Below are positions 18,054 to 26,256 of a DNA stretch of 64,000 nucleotides, piece by piece. A program made the position numbers and the translations under genes. The notes below the pieces were generated by a model, which saw only the letters and a list, made by a program, of their open reading frames with translations, had not been told where the DNA came from and made no database searches. The DNA is taken from the NCBI GenBank assembly GCA_963981015.1, contig CAXCCG010000001.1, positions 17,160 to 81,159 on the forward strand. The letters run 5' to 3'. Source of the DNA: Thiopontia sp013349825. Lineage in GTDB: Bacteria > Pseudomonadota > Gammaproteobacteria > GCF-002020875. Within the stretch, counting starts at the first letter, position 1. Each line of letters opens with the position of its first letter.

Positions 18054-19496
18054 TCATCGATTATAAATCACTCGCGGAATCTCCACCCGGCGAACCACCC
18101 CCTGCTCATCTTCCCACTTCAGCAGCTCTATTTGCGTCTCATCAAACAGATGTTTCGGGTCACTACCGGCAATTGATAACCATCCAATCAGCTCGGCCAG
18201 CCCCTGCTGTAATGGGTTTTGCTGAAGCAGGCTCTGCAGCGTCACCTGTGACTCCAGTTGAAGGGCTTGTTGCAGCTGCGCGAGCAATCGCTCCTGGTCG
18301 ATGTACTGCTGCTCAAACAGAACGCTGGAGTCAAGCAGTGTCTCTTCTCCTGTCAAAATGGTGTCATCCAGCTTTGGCTTCAGTGGCGGTGTATAGAGCG
18401 GACGCTCCATTGGCAACTGAATATCGGGAGATGCCGCATCAACCTCCATCAGCAGCTCTTTTGGTGGCGACTCACGCAGTTTCAAGGCCCGACTCTCAAT
18501 CTGGTGAAGCAGGGCCATAATACGACGATTTTCCAGCCAGCTTTGGTCATCCAGGTAGCGCCGTAGCTGCTGTGAGAGCCGGGCCACGGTACGCTGTGTC
18601 TGTTCACCCGCCTCCAACCAATCATAGTGGATTCGGGCAAGACGACGATCCGGCCGCTGCTTGCGGATCGGGGGGAGCTCCAGTATCTGCTCCAGTAGAT
18701 CACCAAGCTCCTCTTGACGTGCCGGAGACATCAGAAAGTCCCAGAAGGCACGGAAACTTTTGCCCTGATCGGAGTCCGCAATCAGATCACGCTCCCCAAA
18801 GATCTGCTCTAGCAGTGCTCCCTTGTTGCCTTCCCACAAAGTAATGCGCTCACGGATATGCTGATCCAGCACACGAAAATTCTGCTCTACTTCGCGGAAG
18901 TCGGAGAGCAGCTCGCGGGCGGTCTGGTTCAGCTGTTGAAAACGGTCTCGCAGTCCCGTCTCATCCAGCAACTCTACGGTTCCACTCTCAATCTGTTCGA
19001 TCTGCTGATCAATCTCATCCCGCTTACGCTTTAATTCAGCAATACGGGTTGCCGGGTCACTCTCACTCCCCTCTACCATCTGTCTCAACAGATCAAAGAT
19101 GGTCATCAGCCGTGATTCGGTACCAACAAAGGCGCGATGATTAAGGCTCTCCAGCCAGCTGATCGCCCGTTCGGTTGCCGGGGTGAGGTCAAAGTGTGGT
19201 TCATCGGAGTCGACCGGATAGAACTTGCGCAGCCACCCTTTCTCATTTTCAGCCCACTCATCAAGATACTGCTGTGCCCGTCTGGGGAAGGCGTCATCAC
19301 CCAGCGTTTCACGCAACGTAAACAGTTGGTCCTCTAGCAGTGACACCAACTCAGACTGTGAAATCAGCCGTTGATTCGGCTCAATAAAGCACTGCTGTAG
19401 AAAGCTTGCAATCAGTGGAGCATGGTCAGCGCGCAACAGTCGCCAGGCAGGATGGTTTCTCTGCAGGTTGGCAAGGGTAGCGTATTCAAGAGACAT
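18054..19496 (-). CDS. jetA: Wadjet subunit JetA (MukF-like kleisin, DUF3375)
   Basis: JetA is the kleisin bridging the SMC heads. The 480-aa protein matches DUF3375: the N-terminus has LQRNHPAWRLLRADHAPLIA, then ERAISWLESLNHRAFVGTES near residue 110, and a coiled segment of RIAELKRKRDEIDQQIEQIE near 155-175. The C-terminal WHD-like part ends VRRVEIPRVIYNR. It begins eight bases after the SNF2 gene stop, implying co-transcription with the helicase. Confidence 0.95.
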   Translation of the reverse strand: MSLEYATLANLQRNHPAWRLLRADHAPLIASFLQQCFIEPNQRLISQSELVSLLEDQLFTLRETLGDDAFPRRAQQYLDEWAENEKGWLRKFYPVDSDEPHFDLTPATERAISWLESLNHRAFVGTESRLMTIFDLLRQMVEGSESDPATRIAELKRKRDEIDQQIEQIESGTVELLDETGLRDRFQQLNQTARELLSDFREVEQNFRVLDQHIRERITLWEGNKGALLEQIFGERDLIADSDQGKSFRAFWDFLMSPARQEELGDLLEQILELPPIRKQRPDRRLARIHYDWLEAGEQTQRTVARLSQQLRRYLDDQSWLENRRIMALLHQIESRALKLRESPPKELLMEVDAASPDIQLPMERPLYTPPLKPKLDDTILTGEETLLDSSVLFEQQYIDQERLLAQLQQALQLESQVTLQSLLQQNPLQQGLAELIGWLSIAGSDPKHLFDETQIELLKWEDEQGVVRRVEIPRVIYNR

Positions 19497-19504
19497 GGAA
19501 GTGG

Positions 19505-22249
19505 TTACCCATCCATCAGCATCGTCTGCAAGGTAACTCCGATCTCCTCAATCAGTATACTGCCACTTGTCAGCATCTCACCCCCACACCCCTGTGGAGG
19601 CATTTCTGTAAACTGCTCTACAAAGGTGATACACGCCTCTGGCAAACGGGTATCACTGATCTGTTCAACAGCTACGGCACCGAGCAGCAGTTTAACCCCC
19701 TGCTCCACAGTCTGAGTCAGCGGGGCCAACGCCTCCTGCTCAAAGCCTCCATCAAACAGTAGCTGTGCCATTTTCAGCGGACGCTCCACCTCGACCAATT
19801 GCTGCTGTGCCTGTTGAATCTGTTTGCGACGCTGTTCTCGCTCACGTTTCTGATCTGCTTTATCATCGGGCAGCAGTTGTGAGATTGCGCCATTAAGGGT
19901 GATGGCACCCGCGTCAGCCAACCGCTTGAGTAGCGCCAGCGCCTCTGGATCCAACAGCTCAACCGACTGAACAGCCGACTGTAACCCCTCTTTAACGGTA
20001 GCTTGTTGCGAAGGTGGTGCAACGGCAACGATAGTTTTGTTGCCCTCCCGGTTCTCCACTTCGGTCACCGCTCTACCCAGGCCCGGCGCACGCGCCTCGA
20101 CCTCCTGCTGTAGCTGTTGTAGTGGTGATACCTCTTCAGGTGGTTGCTGACCTTCCAAGCTTGCCGGGCGCTCCTCCATCAAAGCCTCAAGCCGCTCCAG
20201 CAGTGCTCCTCGACCGGAGGGAAGCTCCATCTCGGTAGGTCCAGTACCATCTAGCACTCCGTCAGCAAGTGCCTTTTTCTGGCTGAGAATATGCAGAATA
20301 CGGTGCTCAATCGAATTTTCACAGACCAGATTGATCACCTGTACCGCCCGTTTTTGGTGCTTTCTCCAAGCACGGGCAATACGCTGCTCCAACTTGGCAG
20401 GGTTCCACGGCAGGTCAACATTGATCACGATATTGGCCACCTGCAAGTTGAGTCCGGTAGCCCCAGCATCGGAGGTGAGGAAGAGACGACACTCTGGGTC
20501 TTTCTTGAAACGGTTGATCTCATCGCGGCGCTTTTTCTGATGAACTGCACCAGTGTGGAGAGCGTACTCAATTCCATTCTGCGTTGCCATCTCCTGAATC
20601 AGCTCCAGCATCCGTGTCCACTCCGAGAAGAGAATCACTTTATTGGGTTGTGTACCCGGCTCCGGCTCTGCAAACAGTTCACTGAAGATCTTTTTCAGCT
20701 CATCCAGTTTAGGGGAGACACGGCAGTCAGGATCGAGAATATAGGGGGTATCACAGAGCATACGCATACAAGCAAGCTTGGCCTGCAGATTTTTGAACTC
20801 ATCCGGCTTCAGCGGACGGCGTTTGGCAATCTGCATAATACGAGCGACCTGCATCTGATATTCGTCATATCGGGTCACCTGCTCCCCGTCCATCTCCACA
20901 AAATAGGTGTTGATGGTGCGATCCGGCAACTCCCCCTCTACCTCATGTTTTCTACGTCGCAACAAGATTGGTTGCAGACGACGATGGAGAGCATCAAGAT
21001 TTCGCACCCCCTGAGGACGACCACGCTCATCAAGCTGATAGAAGTCACGATTGAAGCGAAACAGTGGACCGAACAGATGGGGGTTGATGGCCTGGGCGAT
21101 GGAGTAGATCTCATCAATCCGGTTCTCCAGTGGAGTCCCTGTCAACACAAACAGAAAAGGGCTATTCAGCGCCTTGACCGCATTGGCGGTCTTGGTTTGC
21201 CAATTCTTGATACGCTGCGCCTCATCCAGAATAATCAGGTCTGGGGCAAGGGTGTCTTGCAACTCCTCTCCGTCATAGAGTACCTGTTCGTAGTTGGCGA
21301 GGTAGAAGAAGTGGTTCTGCCGATAGAGTCGCAAACGATCCGCCCGATTGCCCTGAACAATCAGAGTTGAGCGATTCGTGAACTTCTCAATCTGCTCCTC
21401 CCACTCTGTCTTCAGTGAGACCGGCGATAGCACCAGCACTCGCTCAATACGGTGAGTCTGTGCCAGCAACTCAGCTGCTGCAATGGCCTGAACCGTTTTT
21501 CCCAGCCCCATCTCATCAGCAAGGATCGCCCGACCACTAAAAGCCAGATGGAGCGCTCCCTGTTGTTGGTAGTCATAAAGAGGCAGGTTAACCAGATCGA
21601 GACTGCGCTTGCCAACGGCTACATCCTTCAGAAAATGGCTACGCACCTGTTTGCGTTGCTCTTCGTTACGTAACTGCTTCAACCATGGTTCAATCAAGGA
21701 TGAGATGCGTACCATACCGCGACTACGCGCAGGCAGCTCATCCATGAGCTGCTGAATTGCAGCCATACCGGTTAGTGGGGCAGCCAGTAGCTCGCTGTTC
21801 TCCGAAAAATAGGGGGAGAGCTGTTGAAAGAGCTTACTGTTTCTACCCAAACGCTCCGGCCAGAGGACACGAATTTGTGGCTGTGGTTGTTTATGTGGGG
21901 CATCTGTCTCCGCAATACGCCGGTCAAGCCAGATCTCAATCCGGGGCCGGGTTGGAGCTTGTCGCTGAAACAGCACCGCTTCAATATGTTTACAAGTCCC
22001 GAGACCATTCGTCTCAAAGTCACGGCAGCTACAGCTATTGATGGTGTGTTGAAGTGCACGCAGCTCAATCTGGTAGTGTGCACCTCCTTCAGTGGTCAAC
22101 TGCCACTCTCCACGAGCAACATCAATCGACTCTAGGTGATACTCTTCTTTACGCGCACGCTGTCGCCGCCGTTCAATCTCCTCAGCATCCGTGGTAAGCC
22201 AGCCGATTCCGGTGGAGAGTTGTTGCTTTCTGGTCTTGTTTTTATTCAT
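19505..22249 (-). CDS. SWIM zinc-finger SNF2-family helicase/translocase
   Basis: A large SNF2 ATPase at the head of the Wadjet operon. With ATG at 22249 (914 aa; AGGGCG upstream) a SWIM finger C-x-C-x10-C-x-H lies at C73, C75, C86 and H88. The SNF2 core follows with Walker A ADEMGLGKT near 244-252, the DEAQ box LIILDEAQRIKN, and the C-terminal helicase lobe with TSDAGATGLNLQ and QRIARAWRKHQK. A C-terminal helical region of about 250 residues ends it. The frame extends 16 codons further upstream without family support. SNF2 proteins translocate on double-stranded DNA; here it may load or remodel DNA for the SMC complex (inference). It is not one of the standard JetABCD subunits. Confidence 0.9.
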   Translation of the reverse strand: MNKNKTRKQQLSTGIGWLTTDAEEIERRRQRARKEEYHLESIDVARGEWQLTTEGGAHYQIELRALQHTINSCSCRDFETNGLGTCKHIEAVLFQRQAPTRPRIEIWLDRRIAETDAPHKQPQPQIRVLWPERLGRNSKLFQQLSPYFSENSELLAAPLTGMAAIQQLMDELPARSRGMVRISSLIEPWLKQLRNEEQRKQVRSHFLKDVAVGKRSLDLVNLPLYDYQQQGALHLAFSGRAILADEMGLGKTVQAIAAAELLAQTHRIERVLVLSPVSLKTEWEEQIEKFTNRSTLIVQGNRADRLRLYRQNHFFYLANYEQVLYDGEELQDTLAPDLIILDEAQRIKNWQTKTANAVKALNSPFLFVLTGTPLENRIDEIYSIAQAINPHLFGPLFRFNRDFYQLDERGRPQGVRNLDALHRRLQPILLRRRKHEVEGELPDRTINTYFVEMDGEQVTRYDEYQMQVARIMQIAKRRPLKPDEFKNLQAKLACMRMLCDTPYILDPDCRVSPKLDELKKIFSELFAEPEPGTQPNKVILFSEWTRMLELIQEMATQNGIEYALHTGAVHQKKRRDEINRFKKDPECRLFLTSDAGATGLNLQVANIVINVDLPWNPAKLEQRIARAWRKHQKRAVQVINLVCENSIEHRILHILSQKKALADGVLDGTGPTEMELPSGRGALLERLEALMEERPASLEGQQPPEEVSPLQQLQQEVEARAPGLGRAVTEVENREGNKTIVAVAPPSQQATVKEGLQSAVQSVELLDPEALALLKRLADAGAITLNGAISQLLPDDKADQKREREQRRKQIQQAQQQLVEVERPLKMAQLLFDGGFEQEALAPLTQTVEQGVKLLLGAVAVEQISDTRLPEACITFVEQFTEMPPQGCGGEMLTSGSILIEEIGVTLQTMLMDG

Positions 22250-22265
22250 AGTTAGCGCCCTGAAA

Positions 22266-22286
22266 CTTTTCCCAGAACAGGAAAAG
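22266..22286. repeat. 7-bp perfect inverted repeat ahead of the Wadjet operon
   Basis: CTTTTCC and GGAAAAG (7 bp each, 7-base spacer) lie 17 bases upstream of the SNF2 ATG, in the divergent region shared with the 82-aa gene. Without a T-run it is unlikely to be a terminator. Its position suits an operator or an mRNA leader hairpin controlling the defence operon. No repressor gene is adjacent. Confidence 0.5.
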
Positions 22287-22344
22287 AGACAAATCATAGT
22301 GTAAAATCATAAACCACAATTTTATACGAGAAAAAGAGAAAAAT

Positions 22345-22593
22345 ATGAAAGGCCCTGATTTTTTTATTGAAAGCCTGGCGCAGCAGATGGAGATTGCAAT
22401 CGGTGAGATGAACGATGCAACAGAGTTAGATGAGCGTGTAAAGCATAGTCAAATTGTACAGAACCTTACCGCCTCTTGGGGCAATGTGATGTCGGTGATG
22501 CAGGACTCCATAATCAGTGAGGGGCTATTGGGTGATTATGACGATGACTTCGATGAGGAGATAGATCCTGACTATAAAGGACTTCCTTTCTGA
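22345..22593 (+). CDS. small acidic protein of unknown function
   Basis: An 82-aa protein divergent from the defence operon, with a purine-rich AAGAGAAAA leader before ATG. It is strongly acidic, with a run GDYDDDFDEEIDPDY near residues 63-77 and few basic residues, and the first half looks helical. I do not recognise a family. It ends six bases before the convergent recJ stop. Acidic mimics of DNA are known among anti-restriction proteins, but nothing here proves such a role. Confidence 0.65.
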   Translation: MKGPDFFIESLAQQMEIAIGEMNDATELDERVKHSQIVQNLTASWGNVMSVMQDSIISEGLLGDYDDDFDEEIDPDYKGLPF

Positions 22594-22599
22594 GCTAAC

Positions 22600-24288
22600 T
22601 CAGGGAGCCTCTGTCGTGATCGCATTCACCATCAGCTGCAGACTCTCTCGACCCTGCCAGCGATTAACATCCAGCTTATAGACCAGATCAACCATCCCTC
22701 CCCGCTCGAACAGGGATTGCTCTGACTGATTGAAGGCAATTGCATCATAACTTTTCCCCGATTGACAATCACGAAGCACCATTTTCAGGTGTCGTTCACC
22801 GACGATACGCCAACTATCGAGAATAAAGCTATCCTGAAATAGTGGTTCTGGGAAGCCCTGCCCCCAGGGTCCCGCCTGCTGTAGTTCAGCAGCTACCGTC
22901 AGCGTACGCTCCTCTGTAGAGAGCCCGCCATCAATACGCACGACCTCTTCCAGCAGGTCACTATCTACACTCATTTTAACCAACTGCTGGTAATTGTCAT
23001 GGAATCGTTGAAAGTCCTCTTCTCTGATCGACAGGCCTGCAGCCATTGCGTGACCACCAAATTTGAGAATCAATTCTCCTTGCTGTTTAGAGAGCAGATC
23101 CAACAGATCCCGTATGTGTACCCCCGGGATCGAACGGGCCGATCCTTTGAGCACACCTCCCTCTCCCCTGGCAAAGACAATGGTGGGGCGATGCAGCTGC
23201 TCCTTGATACGTCCCGCTACAATCCCGACCACCCCTTCATGCCAATGGGGCTGGTAGAGCGCAACACCAGCAGGAACGGTAGCCAGATCAATGTGCAGTG
23301 ATTCAATAATCTGCTCCGCCTCCTCGCGCATCTCCCCCTCGACCTCACGACGCTGGCGGTTGATCTGATCCAACACAACGGCCTGTGGCTGTGCCTCAAC
23401 CAACGACTCAGACAATAGACAATCGATTCCTGCCCCCATCTCGGCCATGCGTCCCGCTGCATTGATCCGTGGCCCTACTGCAAAGCCAAAATCGGTCGCC
23501 ACCACCCGCTGCTGCTCTCGCCCCGCCACACTCAGTAGTGCACTCACTCCCGGCGCACACTGCCCCTGACGAATTCTCTGGATACCCTGCGTCACCAATA
23601 TCCGGTTATTGTGGTCCAACTGCACCACATCAGCCACAGTTCCCACCGCAACCAAATCTAACAATGATGCAGGATTAAACGCATGTTGCATAACCTGTTT
23701 TACGGCACAGACCAGATAGAAGGCAACACCCACACCGGCCAGGTTTGGGCTTTTGAAATCATCACCCAGCTGATTCGGATTCACAATCACATCTGCATCT
23801 GGCAGCTGTTCTCCCGGCAGATGATGATCCGTCACTACCACTTTCATCCCACGCTGTTTAGCAGCAGCCACCCCCTCAATACTGGAGATGCCATTATCCA
23901 CCGTAATCAGCAGCTGTGGCTCATACTCCAACGCCAGATCAACCACCTGCGGTGAGAGGCCATACCCATGCTTTTTACGGTCAGGCACCACATAATTAAT
24001 ATCTGCTCCCATTGCACCCAGGCCGCGCATACAAACACTACAGGCGGTTGCTCCATCCGCATCGTAATCAGCCACCACTACAATGCGCTCACCATCACGA
24101 ATAGAATTTGCAACAATTTCCGCAGCCTGTGCCACATTTTTCAGTGAAGAGATCGGTAGCAGCCGTTTCAGGGAGTGGTCGAGATGGTCATTATGGGTAA
24201 TACCGCGAGCGCGGTAGATTCGGTCCAACAGTGGTGAAATTCCCGGCAGGGCATCGCCTGCGGGGACGGTACGCTCAACTACTCTCAT
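22600..24288 (-). CDS. recJ: single-stranded-DNA-specific exonuclease RecJ
   Basis: RecJ degrades 5' ssDNA ends in RecF-pathway recombination and mismatch repair. The DHH motifs are visible: VVADYDADGATACSV (motif I), VVTDHHLPG (motif III) and VNPNQLGDD, followed by the DHHA1 domain with FGGHAMAAGLSI and an OB fold. The ATG at 24288 overlaps the upstream stop as ATGA and gives 562 aa starting MRVVERTVPAG, like relatives. An earlier in-frame ATG at 24342 adds 18 residues of no apparent homology. Confidence 0.96.
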   Translation of the reverse strand: MRVVERTVPAGDALPGISPLLDRIYRARGITHNDHLDHSLKRLLPISSLKNVAQAAEIVANSIRDGERIVVVADYDADGATACSVCMRGLGAMGADINYVVPDRKKHGYGLSPQVVDLALEYEPQLLITVDNGISSIEGVAAAKQRGMKVVVTDHHLPGEQLPDADVIVNPNQLGDDFKSPNLAGVGVAFYLVCAVKQVMQHAFNPASLLDLVAVGTVADVVQLDHNNRILVTQGIQRIRQGQCAPGVSALLSVAGREQQRVVATDFGFAVGPRINAAGRMAEMGAGIDCLLSESLVEAQPQAVVLDQINRQRREVEGEMREEAEQIIESLHIDLATVPAGVALYQPHWHEGVVGIVAGRIKEQLHRPTIVFARGEGGVLKGSARSIPGVHIRDLLDLLSKQQGELILKFGGHAMAAGLSIREEDFQRFHDNYQQLVKMSVDSDLLEEVVRIDGGLSTEERTLTVAAELQQAGPWGQGFPEPLFQDSFILDSWRIVGERHLKMVLRDCQSGKSYDAIAFNQSEQSLFERGGMVDLVYKLDVNRWQGRESLQLMVNAITTEAP

Positions 24289-24716
24289 CTGCGATGGCTC
24301 CACCAGTGTTGTACTCGATTCAGCAGCGATGGATCTCGCCACACCCAGATTCCGTTGATTACCAACTGCCCCGACTGCTGCTTCACGTCAGCATCATGCA
24401 ACATCATCTGCGTCTCATTCAGTAACTGCTTCCAGCGCAGTGCATCTTCTCCCTGCGGCATCACCTTGTGGAGGTTACCGCCTGTTGCCCAATCGATAGG
24501 AGTCGTGTGAATAGATGCTTTTTGGGGTAACTGTAACTGCCAGCGCAGATCATCGACATACTGTAACTCTCCTCTCTCCTCTGCAAACAGTGGCGTGAGC
24601 AGTTCAATCAACTGCTGCTGTACCTCAACAGGAACCTCCCCCCGCTCAAATTGAAACAGGCGCAGCAGATCCCAATCGGCTACGAGGTGGACAGGGGCTA
24701 CATGGAAAGTGCTCAT
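24285..24716 (-). CDS. RpfE-like protein encoded upstream of recJ
   Basis: A protein of about 143 aa whose C-terminal half reads WKQLLNETQMMLHDADVK and LVINGIWVWRDPSLLN, the hallmark of a conserved family (RpfE-like, sometimes labelled a phosphoglycerate mutase regulator) found next to recJ in beta- and gammaproteobacteria. Function is unknown. It overlaps recJ by four bases. ATG at 24716 is preferred to the TTG at 24728. Confidence 0.7.
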   Translation of the reverse strand: MSTFHVAPVHLVADWDLLRLFQFERGEVPVEVQQQLIELLTPLFAEERGELQYVDDLRWQLQLPQKASIHTTPIDWATGGNLHKVMPQGEDALRWKQLLNETQMMLHDADVKQQSGQLVINGIWVWRDPSLLNRVQHWWSHRR

Positions 24717-24983
24717 CAATTCATACAAAAAATTATGGTTTCAACAAATAAGGCACCCTGGCTCTAGGGTCATTTTCAGGAAAATCTTCACACTCATTTC
24801 CAACGGTGCCAAGTACTCCATGGGTCGGCGTGGTCACCACTTAATGATTCCGGTCGATTACCGGGAGGTCGTTTCAACCCCCCTCCCCAGCCCTCAACAG
24901 AGCGGTCATTCTCATACAGGCGGGAATGACGATGACTTCCTACTTAACCACAAGGACAGGGAGCATAGCTATAGCTGCCCCTA

Positions 24984-26075
24984 TTACATATTATCGAGGA
25001 TCGCACCCTTCACATCATTCAACGTCGCCTCTACGGTGATCAATGGACGGCTGCTCTGCTGAATCGCGGTATCTGGATCTTTCAGGCCATGCCCTGTCAG
25101 GGTACAGACCACCTTACTTCCGGCAGGTATCTTTCCACTCTTCAGGTCACGCAGCGCACCGGCCAGTGAGGTTGCAGAGGCGGGTTCACAGAAGACCCCC
25201 TCTTTCTCTGCCAGCAGTTTCTGTGCCGCGAGAATCTCTTCATCGGTACATTCATCAAACCAGCCTTCCGACTCTTCGTTGACCTTCCACGCCTTGTCCC
25301 AGCTTTGTGGATGGCCGATACGGATGGCAGTTGCTACGGTCTCTGGCTCATCGACCATCTCGCCACGCATAAACGGGGCCGCACCCGCCGCCTGATAACC
25401 GACCATCTTCGGACGGTTGGAGACAATCCCCTCTTCTGCATACTCTTTGTAGCCCATCCAGTGTGCACTGATGTTACCGGCGTTACCGACTGGCAGACAG
25501 TGGTAATCCGGGGCTGCGCCCAGCTCCTCCATAATCTCAAAGGCTGCGGTCTTCTGACCTTGCAGGCGGAATGGGTTGATGGAGTTGACAATCGTTACCG
25601 GTGTCACTTCACCAATCTCTTTCACTAGCTGCATCCCTGCATCAAAGTTGCCCTTGATCTGAATCACTACAGCACCGTGCATCATTGCCTGTGCCAACTT
25701 ACCCAGTGCAATTTTACCATCGGGGATCAGTACAAAGGCGGTGATTCCGGCGCGTGCTGCATAGGCCGCTGCCGCTGCGGAGGTGTTACCGGTCGAAGCA
25801 CAGATAATCGCCTTGCTCCCCTCTTCTACCGCCTTAGTGACCGCCATACACATACCACGATCCTTGAATGATCCAGTCGGATTGAGCCCCTCGTACTTTA
25901 CATAGATATCCACATCGACCCCCTGGTCAGCGGGAATGTTCTGCAGCTGGATCAGTGGGGTATTGCCTTCACCCAGGCTGATAATTCTGGTCTCTTCAGT
26001 GACAGGAAGACGGTTACGGTATTTTTCAATCAGTCCTGTGTAACGGGTACGAAATGGCATTTTTCTCTTCTCCAA
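24984..26075 (-). CDS. thrC: threonine synthase
   Basis: ThrC makes threonine from O-phosphohomoserine with PLP. The 363-aa form is the short type of many Gram-negatives; the PLP lysine is in LNPTGSFKDRGMCMA near residue 69 and the phosphate loop is LPVGNAGNISAHW. It lies downstream of hom, with MITE copy 2 filling the gap, so threonine genes remain in order but a 158-bp hairpin element now lies in the transcript. The 267 bases between its stop and the RpfE-like gene hold no recognisable gene. Confidence 0.96.
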   Translation of the reverse strand: MEKRKMPFRTRYTGLIEKYRNRLPVTEETRIISLGEGNTPLIQLQNIPADQGVDVDIYVKYEGLNPTGSFKDRGMCMAVTKAVEEGSKAIICASTGNTSAAAAAYAARAGITAFVLIPDGKIALGKLAQAMMHGAVVIQIKGNFDAGMQLVKEIGEVTPVTIVNSINPFRLQGQKTAAFEIMEELGAAPDYHCLPVGNAGNISAHWMGYKEYAEEGIVSNRPKMVGYQAAGAAPFMRGEMVDEPETVATAIRIGHPQSWDKAWKVNEESEGWFDECTDEEILAAQKLLAEKEGVFCEPASATSLAGALRDLKSGKIPAGSKVVCTLTGHGLKDPDTAIQQSSRPLITVEATLNDVKGAILDNM

Positions 26076-26095
26076 AAATCTAATCTTCTATCTAT

Positions 26096-26253
26096 GGAAC
26101 CTCTGAATAAGTCATGTGTAAATGCCTAACGCCCATAGCGCCCAATATCTTCGTTGAAAACCTTGCTAATAGCCTGCTATTGGCTGCGATCTTCGCCTTG
26201 ACCTTGGACACTATGGACGTAATTCAAATTACCCAGACTTGTTCAGAGGTTCC
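26096..26253. mobile_element. 158-bp MITE-like element, copy 2
   Basis: Same terminal repeats, length, internal palindrome and orientation as copy 1. The 4-bp duplication CTAT flanks it (26092-26095 and 26254-26257). It sits between hom and thrC; the right duplication touches the first base of the hom TAA stop. The long palindrome could act as an RNA hairpin that lowers or separates thrC expression (inference). Confidence 0.88.
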
Positions 26254-26256
26254 CTA

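Noticed and set aside
20291..21370. 359-aa plus-strand open frame opposite the SNF2 gene
   Set aside because: It is the antisense shadow of a conserved helicase core; it has no ribosome site and a composition unlike a real protein.
19505..22249. Calling the island DISARM because of the SNF2 gene
   Set aside because: No DISARM methylase, DrmA or DrmB is present; the neighbours are JetABCD.
24880..24950. REP-like fragment with GTCATTCCCGC resemblance between thrC and the RpfE-like gene
   Set aside because: Only one partial copy is visible in the window, so a repeat family cannot be supported.
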